DNA from: CAINVV01 sp964506325
GTDB lineage: Bacteria > Bacteroidota > Bacteroidia > Bacteroidales > Prolixibacteraceae
Length of the DNA: 6,060 nt
Assembly (NCBI GenBank): GCA_964506325.1
Contig: CAZDLO010000162.1
Location: 1 to 6,060, forward strand
Direction: 5' to 3'
The position numbers and the translations under genes were made by a program. Of the stretch, positions 1-6,060 are shown piece by piece; the first letter of the stretch is position 1; each line of letters begins with the position of its first letter. The notes beneath the pieces were generated by a model. The model did not search any database. It was not told the origin of the DNA and saw only the letters and a list, made by a program, of their open reading frames with translations.

Positions 1-231
1 GTGTTCCTACAAATTGTGCCCTTCACCCGGAATATAGGCATTCACCTCTTTGCCATTGGTTAGCCTAACCCTGGCAACCTTCCGCATGGCGGAATTCGGC
101 TTCTTAGGCGTCGTTGTGTATACACGTACACACACGCCCCTACGCTGCGGACAAGAGTTCAATGCCGGAGACTTGCTTTTGTCTTCGATATTTACCCTCC
201 CTTTACGTACTAATTGTTGAATAGTAGGCAT
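1..231 (-). CDS. rpsL: 30S ribosomal protein S12, N-terminal part, interrupted by an in-frame TAG at codon 75
   Basis: S12 is a protein of the small ribosomal subunit that lies at the decoding centre and helps control tRNA selection accuracy. The frame opens at ATG (229-231) with MPTIQQLVRKGR, typical of the family. The TTTPKKPNSAMRKVARVRL block follows at residues 39-57, then NAYIPGEGHNL at 64-74. Lys43, the classical streptomycin-resistance position, is the wild-type lysine. S12 is normally about 124-137 residues, so the gene should continue well past the left edge. At positions 7-9 the frame meets TAG where the family has Gln (HNLQEH). The next two codons, up to the edge, encode Glu-His as expected, so this is a single-codon interruption and not a frameshift. 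It could be a CAG-to-TAG mutation, an assembly error, a decayed second copy or recoding. No Shine-Dalgarno is visible; the leader is A/T rich. The family call is certain; functional status is not. Confidence 0.93.
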
Positions 232-275
232 AAACGTTTTTTAAATTTTTATAAAAAATACACACATAATTCCTG

Positions 276-298
276 CGGGGAAATCTCGCAATTCCCCG
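276..298 (-). promoter_or_regulatory. GC-rich hairpin in the rpsL leader
   Basis: CGGGGAA (276-282) and TTCCCCG (292-298) are perfect 7-bp inverted repeats around a 9-nt loop. They stand out in otherwise A/T-rich DNA. The hairpin sits about 45 nt before the rpsL ATG, downstream of the -7-like element at 354-361, so it would be in the transcript. A T-run on the transcribed strand begins only about 14 nt after the stem, so it is not a textbook intrinsic terminator. A leader regulatory or mRNA-stabilising role is inference. Confidence 0.4.
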
Positions 299-353
299 TA
301 AGTTCTGCAATTAAATACTTTATTACCTTGCAAAACTCCTCCAAAATGGACTG

Positions 354-361
354 CAAAAGTA
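354..361 (-). promoter_or_regulatory. Candidate Bacteroidetes -7 element for rpsL
   Basis: Read on the minus strand the sequence is TACTTTTG, an exact match to the TAnnTTTG -7 consensus of the primary sigma factor in Bacteroidetes. A TTG lies upstream (386-388), but the 24-nt gap is longer than the usual roughly 19-21 nt, so the -33 element is weak. Transcription would start near 345-350, giving a leader of roughly 115-120 nt that contains the 276-298 hairpin. Confidence 0.45.
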
Positions 362-638
362 CACATTTCTTTGTAAAATACACTACAACGCTAAAAAAAA
401 TTGATTTTCATCGGTAATGCCTCCGGAGGGTCACAGGAAAGATCATCCTGAAGGTACAGCCCACCAAATTTCCAGTAGTCAGTTGGCAATATTCAATACT
501 CCTCCGGTAAAAAATCTGACCCCTAAAAGTTTACCTGCAGGAGAAGTCGCCGGATAATACCCGGATGACAGATCATGGAAAAACTGAATCGGAGATTTTA
601 TTTTCTTCCAAAAGAATTCTTTTGATGTAATAACTGCT
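362..638. other. Intergenic region between the exporter operon and rpsL
   Basis: No recognised gene lies here. It contains a perfect 10-bp palindrome CCTCCGGAGG at 420-429. A run of eight T on the minus strand (393-400) lies about 20 nt further along in the direction of transcription. Together these might end hlyD-side transcripts, but the spacing is poor for an intrinsic terminator. CCGGAT occurs twice (550-555 and 561-566). Two short open frames overlap on opposite strands. One is on the minus strand ending with TGA at 479-481, with only a GTG start at 656-658 (59 codons). The other is a 46-codon ATG frame on the plus strand (417-557). Neither resembles a family I know. I do not call either a gene. 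Confidence 0.55.
609..624. repeat. Perfect 16-bp palindrome downstream of the HlyD gene
   Basis: CAAAAGAATTCTTTTG is self-complementary over all 16 bases and starts 15 nt after the HlyD-gene stop. In RNA it could form a short stem by unpairing the central bases. That stem would be A/U rich, weak, and followed by no strong U-tract, so a terminator role is uncertain. A protein-binding site is an alternative. Confidence 0.5.
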
Positions 639-1946
639 TCAATTGGCCAGGCGTTCACTGAAAATTGCCCTCAGGGGATTGAGAATCCGGTAGAGCAACC
701 GTTGATCATCAGTAATTATCTCTGCAGTTCCTTGCAATTCCTGCTGAAAATCAAATTTTTTCCCATAAGTGGAAACCAGTTGCCCGGGCAGAAGAACTTC
801 CAGGGCATAATAATCATTGGTTGGTACTGAAGAAATTCTTGAAACCTCCCCCTTGACCAATCCATATTCCAAATAGGGATAGTTGGCAAATTTCAGGTTA
901 ACCTTCTGCCCGACCCTGACTTTTCCTGCACCGGTCAACCGAAGCTTAACCCTGCCTACCAAAATGTTGGTCCCTTCCGGGATGACTGTAAAAACAACCT
1001 CCCCCTTGGTCACGTTCTGATTGATACTCCAGAATTTGGAAAAATTGACTTCCCCGCGGATGGGCGATTTAATCAGATAATTCAACTCCCATACGTCAAT
1101 GGCTCCTGTCAGTACTTCGTATGCCTCCTTAAGCGACAACTGCAAGTTTGACTCCTCCATTCCAGACAGGTTCCTGGCTTCCGCAACCATTTGCCCGGCT
1201 TGTTCCATGTTAAGTTCGGTAGAGGACAATGAAGAAAGCATTTCTTCATACTGCAGCTGTTTTTGGAGCAGTTCCCGCCTGGATTTTTCATAATCATCAA
1301 GTGAGAGTACTCCCTTCCGGTTAAGCAATGAATCGCGCTGAAATTTCCTCCGGGTCATCTTAAGTTCTTCTTCCAGTACTTTTTTCTTGGATACCTGCGA
1401 TTTATAACCGGTCTTGGACAACCTGAGCTGCTTCTGCTGTGATTTTATCTTACTTGGATAGTAATTACGTTTATTAAATTGTAAATAATCCCTGTACTTT
1501 TTGGAAAAATCGGCAAATTGGGGTTGTATCTCCCCCAAAAGGTAATTTTTTTGAAAAGAAACCATTTTATCAGCTTTAAAATCCTTCAGAAATGGAACCA
1601 GAAGTGCCAACTGCCTTTTCAGGTCCAGAAGGTCATTGAAATTCAAGGAAGTTTCCAGCATTGCCAATAAATCACCCCTGTCAACTTTTTCCTTGTCAGT
1701 TACCCGGATGCCCGTTAACTTGCCATCAACGCGCGACAGGAGGTGGACAGGTGGATTGTCCGAGGTAACAACAACCGGGGCGGAGATAATATCAGGATAC
1801 TTAAAGAACCAACTGCCGGCTATCAGAATCAGGAGCAACCCAATGATGAGGAGAATTCCGTTTCTGGTAATCCATGAAGGCACCCTGCCCAACAGATCCT
1901 GAACTTCTTCACTGCGCGTTTCTATCTCTTCCAATTTCTTAGACAT
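639..1946 (-). CDS. HlyD-family periplasmic adaptor (membrane fusion protein) of a peptide exporter
   Basis: This is the adaptor that would join the inner membrane ABC exporter to an outer membrane TolC-like channel. The 435-residue protein has a short charged cytoplasmic N-terminus and one membrane segment (about residues 30-48, GILLIIGLLLILIAGSWFF). The first half of a lipoyl-like domain follows (about 67-98, with DGKL and KVDRGDLL). A long Lys/Gln/Glu-rich coiled-coil region spans about 100-280, with its tip near KGVLSLDDYE (211-220). The second lipoyl half is at about 291-323 (IKSPIRGEV, NVTKGEVVF), and a beta-barrel region runs to the C-terminus. The closing AEIITDDQRLLYRIL is typical of HlyD proteins paired with C39 transporters. 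Its size is normal for the family. It starts at ATG (1944-1946), 47 bp after the transporter stop, and ends with TGA, so the two genes are probably co-transcribed. HlyD family is secure; bacteriocin or RiPP export is inferred from the partner. Confidence 0.92.
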   Translation of the reverse strand: MSKKLEEIETRSEEVQDLLGRVPSWITRNGILLIIGLLLILIAGSWFFKYPDIISAPVVVTSDNPPVHLLSRVDGKLTGIRVTDKEKVDRGDLLAMLETSLNFNDLLDLKRQLALLVPFLKDFKADKMVSFQKNYLLGEIQPQFADFSKKYRDYLQFNKRNYYPSKIKSQQKQLRLSKTGYKSQVSKKKVLEEELKMTRRKFQRDSLLNRKGVLSLDDYEKSRRELLQKQLQYEEMLSSLSSTELNMEQAGQMVAEARNLSGMEESNLQLSLKEAYEVLTGAIDVWELNYLIKSPIRGEVNFSKFWSINQNVTKGEVVFTVIPEGTNILVGRVKLRLTGAGKVRVGQKVNLKFANYPYLEYGLVKGEVSRISSVPTNDYYALEVLLPGQLVSTYGKKFDFQQELQGTAEIITDDQRLLYRILNPLRAIFSERLAN

Positions 1947-1993
1947 ACCCTAAAATTAATTACCTGATGAATTCCGAGTTGCGGATGCAAAAA

Positions 1994-4183
1994 TCATGCA
2001 CCCAGCTCGAGTTGGTTCCTAACTAAGTTATAATAGCTTCCTTTAAGATCAATTAACTGCTGATGGGTTCCCTTTTCAACTATTTCCCCTTTATCCAGTA
2101 CTATTATCTGATCTGCATTCCTGACAGTGCTTAAACGGTGCGCAACAACAACAACCGTTCTTCCCCTGTAGAATTCATCCATATTCTCCATAATCACCTT
2201 TTCGTTGTTGGCATCCAGAGCGTTGGTGGCTTCATCAAAGAATAGAAAATCGGGGTTTTTATAAATTGCCCTTGCAATCAGTATCCGTTGTTTCTGTCCC
2301 TGACTAAGGCCTACTCCCTCCTGACCGATCTTGGTCTGGTAACCCAATGGCAATGACTCTATGTAATCCTGTATGTTGGCCATTTTAACTGCCTCCAGCA
2401 GTTTTTGCCTGTCCACTTTATCCACTCCGACAGCAATATTGTTCAGAATAGAATCCGAAAATATAAATCCGTCCTGCATAACTACTCCGCACTTCTCCCG
2501 CCAAAGCTGCATTGAGAAATGTGATAAACTTATCTCTCCTAAGTGTATGGTGCCTGAAACAGGAGGATAGAACCCAAGCATCATCTTAATAAGGGTTGTT
2601 TTGCCACTGCCACTCATCCCTACAATGGCAGTGGTCCGATTGGATGGGATATGAAGCGTAATATTTTTTAATACCAACGGGGATCTCGGACCTTCATACT
2701 GAAAACTTACATCCTGCAGTGAAATTTCCCTGACTTCCGGGAATAGCGTCACTTTATGAGCTTCAGGATCTTCCTCATTGGGCCTGGTGTGAATTTCATT
2801 CAGCCTCTCCAGGGAAATCATTGCGTCCTGTGTCGTCTGGATAAATTCCATCAGGCTGTTGAGCGGACTGTTCATCTGCCCGATGATGTAGGAAACCGCA
2901 ACCATTGCTCCAATTGTAATATGTCCGTCAATCACCAGCCGTGCAGCAATAAAACTGATCAGAATATTCTTCAGCTGGTTGATAAAGGACGAGCCTATTG
3001 TTTGTGTCTGCGACAAGGAAAGTCTTTTGATATTCACTTGAAACAACCGTGCCTGTATCCGCTCCCACTCCCATCGTTTTTGCTTTTCGCAATTGTTGAG
3101 CTTGATCTCCTGCATACCATGCATCAACTCTATCAGTTTTGCCTGATTTTCAGAAAGCTGTGAAAACCTTCTAAAATCAAGTTCTCTTCTCTTTTTCAGG
3201 AAGACCATGATCCACACCACATATAATACACTGCCTGCGAGGAAAACAGCGAGTATTATCCAGCTGTATAATGCCAGCACAATGGAAAATATGACCAGGT
3301 TCACCATTGAGAAAAGAACATTCAGAGATTGATTGGTAAGAAAGTTCTCGATGCGGGTATGGTCACTTATTCTCTGAAGCATGTCTCCAACCATTTTGGT
3401 ATCAAAAAAACTGATCGGCAATCGCATCAGCTTAATCAGGAAGTCGGATATAAGGGAAATATTGAGTCGTGTGGTCAGGTGGAGCAATATCCAGCTTCGA
3501 ATAAGTTCAACGGAAGTTTGGGAAACAAAAAGAATCAACTGGGCAATTAATATCAGGGTAACAAAGCCAAGGTCGTTGTTGTTGATCCCAACATCTACCA
3601 TGGATTGCGTCAGTAACGGGAAAATCAGCTGGAAAAGGCTCCCCAGTATAAGCCCTGCGAAAAGCTGCCAGAGAAATTTTTTCTGGTTCCGCAGATAGGT
3701 GAACAGATAGGACAAAGAGGATTTATCAATTTTTTCGTCTGCCAGACTGTAAAAATCCGGAGTAGGCTCCAGGATAAGTGCAAGACCCTTCGCCTTTGAA
3801 ATATCCGTTACTCCGCACCAGCCAAGGAGAAATTCTTTTTCCTTGTAGGTAATTAAACCAAAGGCAGGGTCAGCAACAAATACCTTTCCCTTCCTTATCG
3901 CATAAACCACCACAAAATGCTCTTCCTTCCAGTGAATAATCGCTGGCAGCGGGACTTGTTCGGAAAGCTGCTGATAACTTACCCTGGCGCCGACAGACCT
4001 CATCCCAATCGATTCGGCAGCATCCGACATCCCAAGGAAAGAAACCCCTTCACGGGTCAGATAACTTCTCTCACGTATCGTTTGCAATGAAAAGTTTTTC
4101 CCATAAAACTTGGCGATCATCCTCAGGCAGGATGGTCCGCAATCCATGGCATCCAGTTGCTTAAAAAAGGGGAATCGTTGCAT
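1994..4183 (-). CDS. C39 peptidase-containing ABC transporter (PCAT; bacteriocin/peptide exporter)
   Basis: This inner membrane exporter should cut a double-glycine leader from a small peptide and pump the mature peptide out using ATP. The 729 residues have the full PCAT layout. The N-terminal C39 peptidase (about 1-140) has oxyanion Gln9, catalytic Cys15 in DCGPSCLRM, His89 in EEHFVVV and Asp105 in ADPAFG, all intact. A membrane domain with several hydrophobic helices covers about 168-440. The nucleotide-binding domain has Walker A GMSGSGKT (522-529), Q-loop Gln570, signature LSQGQ (626-630), Walker B FLFFDEAT (646-653) and switch His682. LSQGQ in place of LSGGQ is a tolerated variant in this family. 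Length is normal. The start ATG (4181-4183) is chosen because the conserved FxQLDxxDCGP motif follows directly. It is first in the operon, with the HlyD adaptor next, and divergent from the EF-G-like gene. The exported peptide is unknown. Confidence 0.95.
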   Translation of the reverse strand: MQRFPFFKQLDAMDCGPSCLRMIAKFYGKNFSLQTIRERSYLTREGVSFLGMSDAAESIGMRSVGARVSYQQLSEQVPLPAIIHWKEEHFVVVYAIRKGKVFVADPAFGLITYKEKEFLLGWCGVTDISKAKGLALILEPTPDFYSLADEKIDKSSLSYLFTYLRNQKKFLWQLFAGLILGSLFQLIFPLLTQSMVDVGINNNDLGFVTLILIAQLILFVSQTSVELIRSWILLHLTTRLNISLISDFLIKLMRLPISFFDTKMVGDMLQRISDHTRIENFLTNQSLNVLFSMVNLVIFSIVLALYSWIILAVFLAGSVLYVVWIMVFLKKRRELDFRRFSQLSENQAKLIELMHGMQEIKLNNCEKQKRWEWERIQARLFQVNIKRLSLSQTQTIGSSFINQLKNILISFIAARLVIDGHITIGAMVAVSYIIGQMNSPLNSLMEFIQTTQDAMISLERLNEIHTRPNEEDPEAHKVTLFPEVREISLQDVSFQYEGPRSPLVLKNITLHIPSNRTTAIVGMSGSGKTTLIKMMLGFYPPVSGTIHLGEISLSHFSMQLWREKCGVVMQDGFIFSDSILNNIAVGVDKVDRQKLLEAVKMANIQDYIESLPLGYQTKIGQEGVGLSQGQKQRILIARAIYKNPDFLFFDEATNALDANNEKVIMENMDEFYRGRTVVVVAHRLSTVRNADQIIVLDKGEIVEKGTHQQLIDLKGSYYNLVRNQLELGA

Positions 4184-4209
4184 CAGAGTCGATCAGAGTT
4201 GGTTAACTG

Positions 4210-4217
4210 CAAATATG
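4210..4217 (-). promoter_or_regulatory. Possible -7 element close to the ABC transporter start
   Basis: The minus strand reads CATATTTG, one mismatch from TAnnTTTG. It lies 26 nt before the transporter ATG and would give a very short leader of about 15-20 nt. No convincing -33 element is seen. The exact match at 4390-4397 is an alternative. Confidence 0.22.
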
Positions 4218-4381
4218 CGAAATTTTTCAGGATGTTGATTAAACATAGTATTAGAATTCGGCACCTAAAAATCTCCAAACCATGTTCCAAAATGAATAAC
4301 ATGTTTAGTAACATGAAATGCCTGCGGCAGAATGCTTAGACAAACACACATTTCATTGATATTATGACGCTTGCAGATTTT

Positions 4382-4423
4382 TCGAAAATCAAAATTATAA
4401 AATCGAAAATCGAAAATTATAAA
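4382..4423. repeat. Imperfect 21-nt tandem duplication
   Basis: Two adjacent copies (4382-4402 and 4403-4423) both begin TCGAAAATC and both contain AAAATTATAAA. They differ by one inserted G in the second copy and one terminal A in the first. TCGAAAAT also occurs a third time at 4410. The repeat lies between the divergent genes, just upstream of the EF-G-like -7 candidate. It could bind a regulator, or be simple slippage in A/T-rich DNA. Confidence 0.55.
4390..4397 (-). promoter_or_regulatory. Alternative -7 element for the exporter operon
   Basis: The minus strand reads TAATTTTG, an exact match to TAnnTTTG, inside the tandem repeat. It would give a leader of about 200 nt before the transporter. 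No clear -33 TTTG is visible, and chance matches are likely in such A/T-rich sequence. Confidence 0.22.
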
Positions 4424-4450
4424 GCCGGTCGTATCATTTTAAATAATTTC

Positions 4451-4458
4451 TATTTTTG
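4451..4458 (+). promoter_or_regulatory. Candidate Bacteroidetes -7 element for the EF-G-like gene
   Basis: TATTTTTG matches TAnnTTTG exactly and lies 56 nt before the ATG at 4515. The expected start point near 4463-4467 would give a leader of about 50 nt. The -33 position (about 4424-4434) is GCCGGTCGTAT and shows no TTTG. Dependence on an activator is therefore possible, but that is inference. Confidence 0.4.
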
Positions 4459-4514
4459 AAGGAATTGAAAATAAGTTTTCTAACAACCAGATAATTTTAT
4501 TTAAATTTTTCGAG

Positions 4515-6060
4515 ATGAAAGTATATCAAACAAACGAAATCAGGAACATTACGGTGCTTGGTAATTCGGGCGCCGGGAAAACCACCCTTGTAGAAGCCAT
4601 GCTCTTCGAGGGTGGGATTATTAACCGCAGAGGTGATGTAAAAAGTAAAAATACTGCATCTGACTACAACCTCGTCGAGCAAGAGTATGGCAACTCCGTT
4701 CATGAAACTGTTCTTTATACCGAATTTGAAGGATGTAAAATTAACATCATCGACACACCGGGGATGGATGATTTCGTGGGTGGGGTAATACCTGCACTTA
4801 GTGTTGCTGCAACCGGATTACTTGTTTTCAATGCCGTTAATGGAGTAGAAGTAGGAACAGAAATTGCCAACCGCAACGCTGAGAAATTTCATAAACCACT
4901 GATTTTTGTGGTGAACCACCTGGATCACGAAAACAGCAACTGGGAAAATACAATTGAGATGGCCAAGACCACTTTTGGAAACAAACTCGCCATCGTTCAA
5001 TACCCTGTTAATCCTGGCTTGGGCTATAACAAGGCCATTGATGTGTTAAAGATGAAGATGCTTCAGTGGGGACCTAATGGCGGAAAACCGGAAGTTTTGG
5101 AAATCCCTGCATCAGAAATGGAAAAAGCCGAAGAATACCACAACATGCTGGTTGAAATGGCGGCGGAGAATGATGAGGCGCTGATGGAACTTTTCTTCGA
5201 ACAGGGCTCCCTGAATGAAGATGAGATGAAGAAAGGACTGAAACTTGGTATGCTCAGCAGGGGATTGTTCCCTGTTTTCTGCACCTGTGCCGCCAAGGAT
5301 ATGGGTATTCGCCGCCTGATGGATTTTATCGTAAATGTTGCACCTCATCCGGGAGAACTTGAACCTGTGGAAACTGTTGACGGGAAAAAAATCCCTATCA
5401 GCACCAAGGGACCAACATCAATCTATGTCTTTAAGACAGCCCTGGAACAGCACGTTGGAGAAGTCACCTATTTTAAAGTGATTTCCGGGACATTAAAAGA
5501 AGGCATGGATTTAACCAACATGGCCAAGAATTCAAAGGAACGTATCTCTCAAATATTTGCTGTCGCAGGAAAAACAAGGACCAAAGTGCCTGAGATGGTT
5601 GCAGGTGACATTGGTGCTACGGTTAAACTGAAAGATGTTAAACACAACAATACCCTTTGTGACAAGGATGCAGAAATAGAATTTCCACCAATTCAATTTC
5701 CCGCACCGAGATATACTACTGCTGTTAAGGCTGTTAACGAATCCGATGAAGAAAAGCTGGGTGAATACCTGCACCGGTTGCATGAGGAAGATCCCACTTA
5801 TATCATTGAGTATTCAAAAGAATTAAAACAAATTCTGATCCATGGTCAGGGAGAGTACCATATCAATACATTGAAATGGTATTTCGACAATGTCTTTAAA
5901 CTGGATATCCAGTTTTTGAATCCGAAAATTCCGTACCGGGAAACAATCACCAAAGTGGCCCAGTCAGATTACCGTCACCGCAAGCAAAGTGGTGGATCAG
6001 GTCAGTTCGGGGAGGTTCATATGGTTATTGAACCATTCGAAGAGGGCATGCCTGCCCCCC
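4515..6060 (+). CDS. fusA2: EF-G-like translational GTPase, EF-G2 type (C-terminus beyond window)
   Basis: This is a paralogue of elongation factor G, which moves tRNA and mRNA through the ribosome in the cytoplasm. The 515 complete codons cover the G domain with its insert (to about 280), domain II (about 290-390), domain III (about 396-475, with GQGEYHI at 444-450) and the start of domain IV (QSGGSGQFGEV, 491-501). About 200 residues lie past the right edge. The P-loop GNSGAGKTT (16-24) is intact, but other GTPase motifs differ from housekeeping EF-G. The switch I RGIT position reads YGNS (58-61). Switch II DTPGHVDF is DTPGMDDF, replacing the catalytic His with Met84. NKxD is NHLD (134-137). 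The G5 SAF stretch is CAA (258-260). Bacteroides EF-G2 is reported to support translocation without GTP hydrolysis and to be induced on carbon starvation; similar use here is inference. Its place outside a str operon supports the paralogue call. It begins at ATG 4515 in an A/T-rich leader without Shine-Dalgarno. Confidence 0.9.
   Translation, partial: MKVYQTNEIRNITVLGNSGAGKTTLVEAMLFEGGIINRRGDVKSKNTASDYNLVEQEYGNSVHETVLYTEFEGCKINIIDTPGMDDFVGGVIPALSVAATGLLVFNAVNGVEVGTEIANRNAEKFHKPLIFVVNHLDHENSNWENTIEMAKTTFGNKLAIVQYPVNPGLGYNKAIDVLKMKMLQWGPNGGKPEVLEIPASEMEKAEEYHNMLVEMAAENDEALMELFFEQGSLNEDEMKKGLKLGMLSRGLFPVFCTCAAKDMGIRRLMDFIVNVAPHPGELEPVETVDGKKIPISTKGPTSIYVFKTALEQHVGEVTYFKVISGTLKEGMDLTNMAKNSKERISQIFAVAGKTRTKVPEMVAGDIGATVKLKDVKHNNTLCDKDAEIEFPPIQFPAPRYTTAVKAVNESDEEKLGEYLHRLHEEDPTYIIEYSKELKQILIHGQGEYHINTLKWYFDNVFKLDIQFLNPKIPYRETITKVAQSDYRHRKQSGGSGQFGEVHMVIEPFEEGMPAP

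Larger units (their letters stand above)
4184..4514. other. Divergent intergenic region between the exporter and EF-G-like genes
   Basis: This 331-bp region is A/T rich and holds no recognised gene. It must carry promoters for both directions. It includes CATGTT-tagt-AACATG (4300-4315, 6-bp arms with a 4-nt loop). It also has 8-bp arms ATGAAATG (4313-4320) and CATTTCAT (4349-4356) with a 28-nt loop. A near-palindrome GATTTTTCGAAAATC is at 4376-4390, and an imperfect 21-nt tandem duplication at 4382-4423. Short open frames are present, but none has a recognisable double-glycine leader or family signature. Confidence 0.6.

Noticed and set aside
214..417. 67-residue plus-strand open frame over the rpsL start and leader
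   Set aside because: It runs antisense to the S12 start and its leader and promoter, and has no recognisable domain.
393..429. CCTCCGGAGG palindrome plus T-run as an intrinsic terminator for the exporter operon
   Set aside because: About 20 nt separate the stem from the T-run and the palindrome has no loop, so it does not fit the terminator model.
417..557. 46-codon plus-strand ATG frame in the hlyD-rpsL gap
   Set aside because: It is short, resembles no family, lies opposite another open frame and has no promoter-like element of its own; not enough to call a gene.
626..2306. UAG-to-Gln recoding as the general genetic code of this genome
   Set aside because: The HlyD and ABC genes use ordinary CAA/CAG for Gln, contain no in-frame TAG and stop with TGA; the single TAG in rpsL alone is not enough.
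2756..3163. 135-residue plus-strand open frame within the ABC transporter
   Set aside because: It is entirely antisense to a well-supported gene with all its motifs; the composition is that of a shadow frame.
4157..4339. 60-residue plus-strand open frame overlapping the transporter start
   Set aside because: It begins inside the transporter gene on the opposite strand, shows no family signature, and is rich in Lys, Ser and Asn as expected from A/T-rich noncoding DNA.

Overview
The window looks like chromosomal DNA of a Bacteroidota bacterium, probably Bacteroidales. The evidence is AT-rich leaders without clear Shine-Dalgarno sequences, matches to the Bacteroidetes -7 promoter element (TAnnTTTG), a divergent second EF-G of the kind common in that phylum, and moderate GC content in the genes. 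No tools were run; family calls rest on recognised motifs.

Layout. Positions 1-231 (minus strand) hold the start of rpsL (ribosomal protein S12), running off the left edge. Positions 232-638 contain the rpsL leader, with a hairpin and a -7-like element, and a gene-free stretch with a perfect 16-bp palindrome just after the next gene's stop. Positions 639-1946 and 1994-4183 (both minus) form a two-gene export operon. A C39 peptidase-containing ABC transporter comes first, followed 47 bp later by its HlyD-family periplasmic adaptor. Positions 4184-4514 are a divergent intergenic region with small inverted repeats, an imperfect 21-nt tandem repeat and candidate promoters for both directions. From 4515 to the right edge (plus strand) lies about three quarters of an EF-G-like translational GTPase (EF-G2 type).

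How the genes work together. The ABC protein and HlyD adaptor fit one machine: cleavage of a double-glycine leader from a small peptide, then export across both membranes with a TolC-like outer membrane channel. Neither the channel nor a convincing cargo peptide is visible here. rpsL and the EF-G-like gene both concern translation, but they lie on opposite strands on either side of the exporter, so they are not one operon.

Most notable observations. First, rpsL carries an in-frame TAG exactly where the universally conserved Gln of the S12 'HNLQEH' motif should be, and the conserved Glu-His codons follow it in frame. Second, the EF-G-like protein has lost the catalytic switch II histidine (Met84) and has altered G2, G4 and G5 motifs. 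This matches the non-hydrolysing EF-G2 described in Bacteroides.
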